Assembly (NCBI GenBank): GCA_017508895.1
Contig: JAFWRA010000082.1
Location: forward strand, 1-13,091
Direction of reading: 5' to 3'
DNA: 13,091 nt
DNA from: Bacteroidales bacterium
GTDB lineage: Bacteria > Bacteroidota > Bacteroidia > Bacteroidales > F082
The notes beneath the pieces were generated by a model, which did no database searches, was not told the DNA's origin, and was given only the letters and a program-made list of their open reading frames with translations. Every line of letters begins with the position of its first letter. Position 1 is the first letter of the stretch. A program made the translations under genes and the position numbers. This document shows positions 13,069 to 13,091 of this stretch, in pieces.

Positions 13069-13076
13069 CAAAAGTA
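13069..13076 (-). promoter_or_regulatory. Candidate -7 box facing rmuC
   Basis: Minus-strand TACTTTTG is an exact TAnnTTTG match; its -33 partner would fall just outside the window. A second TACTTTTG is present on the plus strand at 13032-13039, in inverted orientation, so the two boxes face each other and form a 10-bp inverted repeat (TACTTTTGTT/AACAAAAGTA). The plus-strand copy lacks a TTG at -33. Confidence 0.5.
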
Positions 13077-13091
13077 CGCATTTTATCGGAC

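Overview
The window looks like chromosomal DNA of a member of the Bacteroidales. The evidence is: candidate promoters with the Bacteroidetes -7 box (TAnnTTTG) upstream of several genes, mostly no Shine-Dalgarno sequence, a DUF4270-type lipoprotein, a short GT5 'starch synthase'-like protein, a MeaB GTPase, and a PheS with a Cys-rich insertion. The genus cannot be fixed. No tRNA, rRNA, CRISPR array or transposase is visible.

Layout from left to right. (1) Positions 1-1132, minus strand: a type I glutamine synthetase whose C-terminus runs off the left edge. A small acidic hypothetical gene (1292-1525) diverges from it. (2) Positions 1548-3180, minus strand: the GTPase MeaB, followed by an AT-rich orphan gene. 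(3) Positions 3424-7558, plus strand: a GT5-like protein, a DUF4270-type lipoprotein, a secreted cyclophilin and PheS, ended by a strong TTCG-loop terminator (7577-7606). (4) Positions 7622-8850, minus strand: a decayed YqiA-like hydrolase pseudogene, a nested inverted repeat, and a small two-domain sigma-70-type factor with a possible paralogue tail behind it. (5) Positions 9060-12909, minus strand: RmuC, a 148-residue hypothetical protein, a Schlafen/AlbA-type ATP-binding regulator with a VTD-repeat linker and winged helix, and a doubtful small ORF. (6) Positions 12985-13076, minus strand: a promoter, a 5' hairpin and an intrinsic terminator, which together look like an ~80-nt small RNA or an rmuC leader attenuator.

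The most unusual feature is the intergenic DNA. Several spacers are built almost wholly of degenerate short units kept in a 7-bp (or 7/8-bp) register: GAATGAN at 5647-5730, AGCYATA at 6441-6517, GCTNTTA at 8015-8090, ATTGTTGA at 3216-3254 and a 15-mer at 5736-5796. Several are folded into inverted repeats. Two of the spacers (3255-3333 and 7976-8119) share an exact 22-bp segment, so they belong to a dispersed repeat family. This explains nearly all the spacer sequence on either side of the cyclophilin gene.

The genes are mostly housekeeping: nitrogen assimilation, B12-dependent mutase maintenance, translation, protein folding and DNA maintenance. The regulator/RmuC/sigma segment on the right is more accessory in character. 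I see no coherent new multi-gene system; the repeat architecture and the candidate small RNA are the best leads.
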